Positions 5,267-5,872 of a stretch of 5,872 bases of DNA are shown in pieces (the first letter of the stretch is position 1; every line of letters starts with the position of its first letter). Source of the stretch: Candidatus Krumholzibacteriia bacterium (GTDB lineage Bacteria; Krumholzibacteriota; Krumholzibacteriia; LZORAL124-64-63); the NCBI GenBank assembly GCA_030632925.1, contig DAOVTU010000224.1:1-5872 (forward strand). Direction: 5' to 3'. A program made the translations under genes and the position numbers. Below the pieces are notes generated by a model that was not told the origin of the DNA, ran no database searches, and worked only from the letters and a program-made list of their open reading frames with translations.

Positions 5267-5872
5267 TCAGTCTTCACTGCCATAGTTTTCATGGCGCGCG
5301 CCACCAGCAGTGTGGTCTTCAACCCACTCCAATATGGGATCCCAAACCAGCTCGGGAGCCGAATCGGCGATCCACAAATCGATGTGGCCAAAATCGTACA
5401 ACTCTTCCCCGTCGGGCATCAACTGGATATTCAAATCCGTGATGTCATTGCTGCCCAACAAGGTGAGGTTGTAATGGGTCGTGGGCCCGATGCCGCCCGC
5501 GGCCGCCACGTTGAGCACCGGCAGGGTGATCTCGCTGAAGTGGTCATCCCAGACCACGTCGGTATCACGGCAACTCCAGATGCTGTAGTCGAGCATGAAT
5601 TGCACGGGCTCCCAGGGAGCGCCGGCGACCATGAAATCGAGCCACTTGGGCACCGTGGTGTGGATGAAATCGACAGGCAGTCCGTCTTCCCAGATTCCGG
5701 CCAGATAGTGGATGTCACCCACGCCAAATATCGGTCCTGCGCCCACGTACATCGCGGCCTGCAGGTTGGTGAAGCCCGGGAAAGCCGGCGAGTCGCCATC
5801 CGGGTTGTCGCGGGCCAATACACCCAGGAAATCGAAGCCCACGAAGTAGCCGTATTCGCCGGCGGCCATCAT
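5267..5872 (-). CDS. Alpha/beta-hydrolase-like protein, C-terminal part (runs off right edge)
   Basis: The last 201 residues are visible and the frame is open to the edge. An ATG falls exactly at 5872, but nothing upstream is available and a hydrolase would need its nucleophile before this point, so the gene is treated as partial. Residues are numbered from the edge. Seen: a helical lid-like region with many aromatics (about 50-110); a strand LPVLNVAAAGG (117-127), where this fold usually has the strand before the catalytic acid; GSNDITDLNIQL (140-151), with Asp143 as a candidate acid; and DFGHIDLW (160-167), with His163 as the likely catalytic His, followed by a closing helix (ELVWDPILEWVEDH, 174-187). 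This pattern fits the C-terminal half of a lipase/esterase-type hydrolase. The substrate is unknown. It is read toward the pseudopilin-like lipoprotein, 67 bases away across a hairpin. Confidence 0.72.
   Translation of the reverse strand: MMAAGEYGYFVGFDFLGVLARDNPDGDSPAFPGFTNLQAAMYVGAGPIFGVGDIHYLAGIWEDGLPVDFIHTTVPKWLDFMVAGAPWEPVQFMLDYSIWSCRDTDVVWDDHFSEITLPVLNVAAAGGIGPTTHYNLTLLGSNDITDLNIQLMPDGEELYDFGHIDLWIADSAPELVWDPILEWVEDHTAGGARHENYGSED

Overview
The window comes from a Gram-negative (diderm), GC-rich bacterium. The evidence is a TonB-energising ExbB/TtpC operon, three lipoprotein genes whose +2 residues fit outer-membrane sorting, and a beta-barrel-like C-terminus. I cannot name the phylum from the sequence. 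The DUF3450-TtpC-ExbB order is best known from the TonB2 systems of Vibrio and other gammaproteobacteria, but it also occurs more widely. The four downstream genes have no close named family that I recognise.

Layout. Positions 1-2480 (minus strand) hold the first three genes of a TonB2-type operon, read right to left: a DUF3450 periplasmic coiled-coil protein, a TtpC-like MotA/TolQ/ExbB protein with a large periplasmic N-terminal domain, and a classical short ExbB that runs off the left edge. The genes are translationally coupled (an ATGA overlap, then a 3-base gap). ExbD, TonB and a TPR protein would be expected beyond position 1. Positions 2481-2819 form a divergent intergenic region with weak promoter candidates for both directions and an inverted repeat between them. 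Positions 2820-4692 (plus strand) hold a two-gene lipoprotein unit: an unrecognised lipoprotein of 305 residues and, 13 bases later, a lipoprotein with a strongly acidic linker and a beta-barrel-like C-terminal half ending in Phe. Positions 4699-5872 (minus strand) converge on that unit with only 6 bases between the stop codons. They hold a small lipoprotein with a pseudopilin-like globular domain and, upstream of it, the C-terminal part of an alpha/beta-hydrolase-like protein that continues past the right edge. A GC-rich hairpin lies between these last two genes.

How they may work together. The left operon should harness the proton-motive force to drive TonB-dependent outer-membrane transport. 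The two plus-strand lipoproteins are probably co-expressed and may form an envelope complex; a link to the TonB system rests only on adjacency. I found no CRISPR array, mobile element, tRNA or rRNA. The less ordinary content is the lipoproteins with unusual domain combinations, not a recognisable new defence or mobile system.
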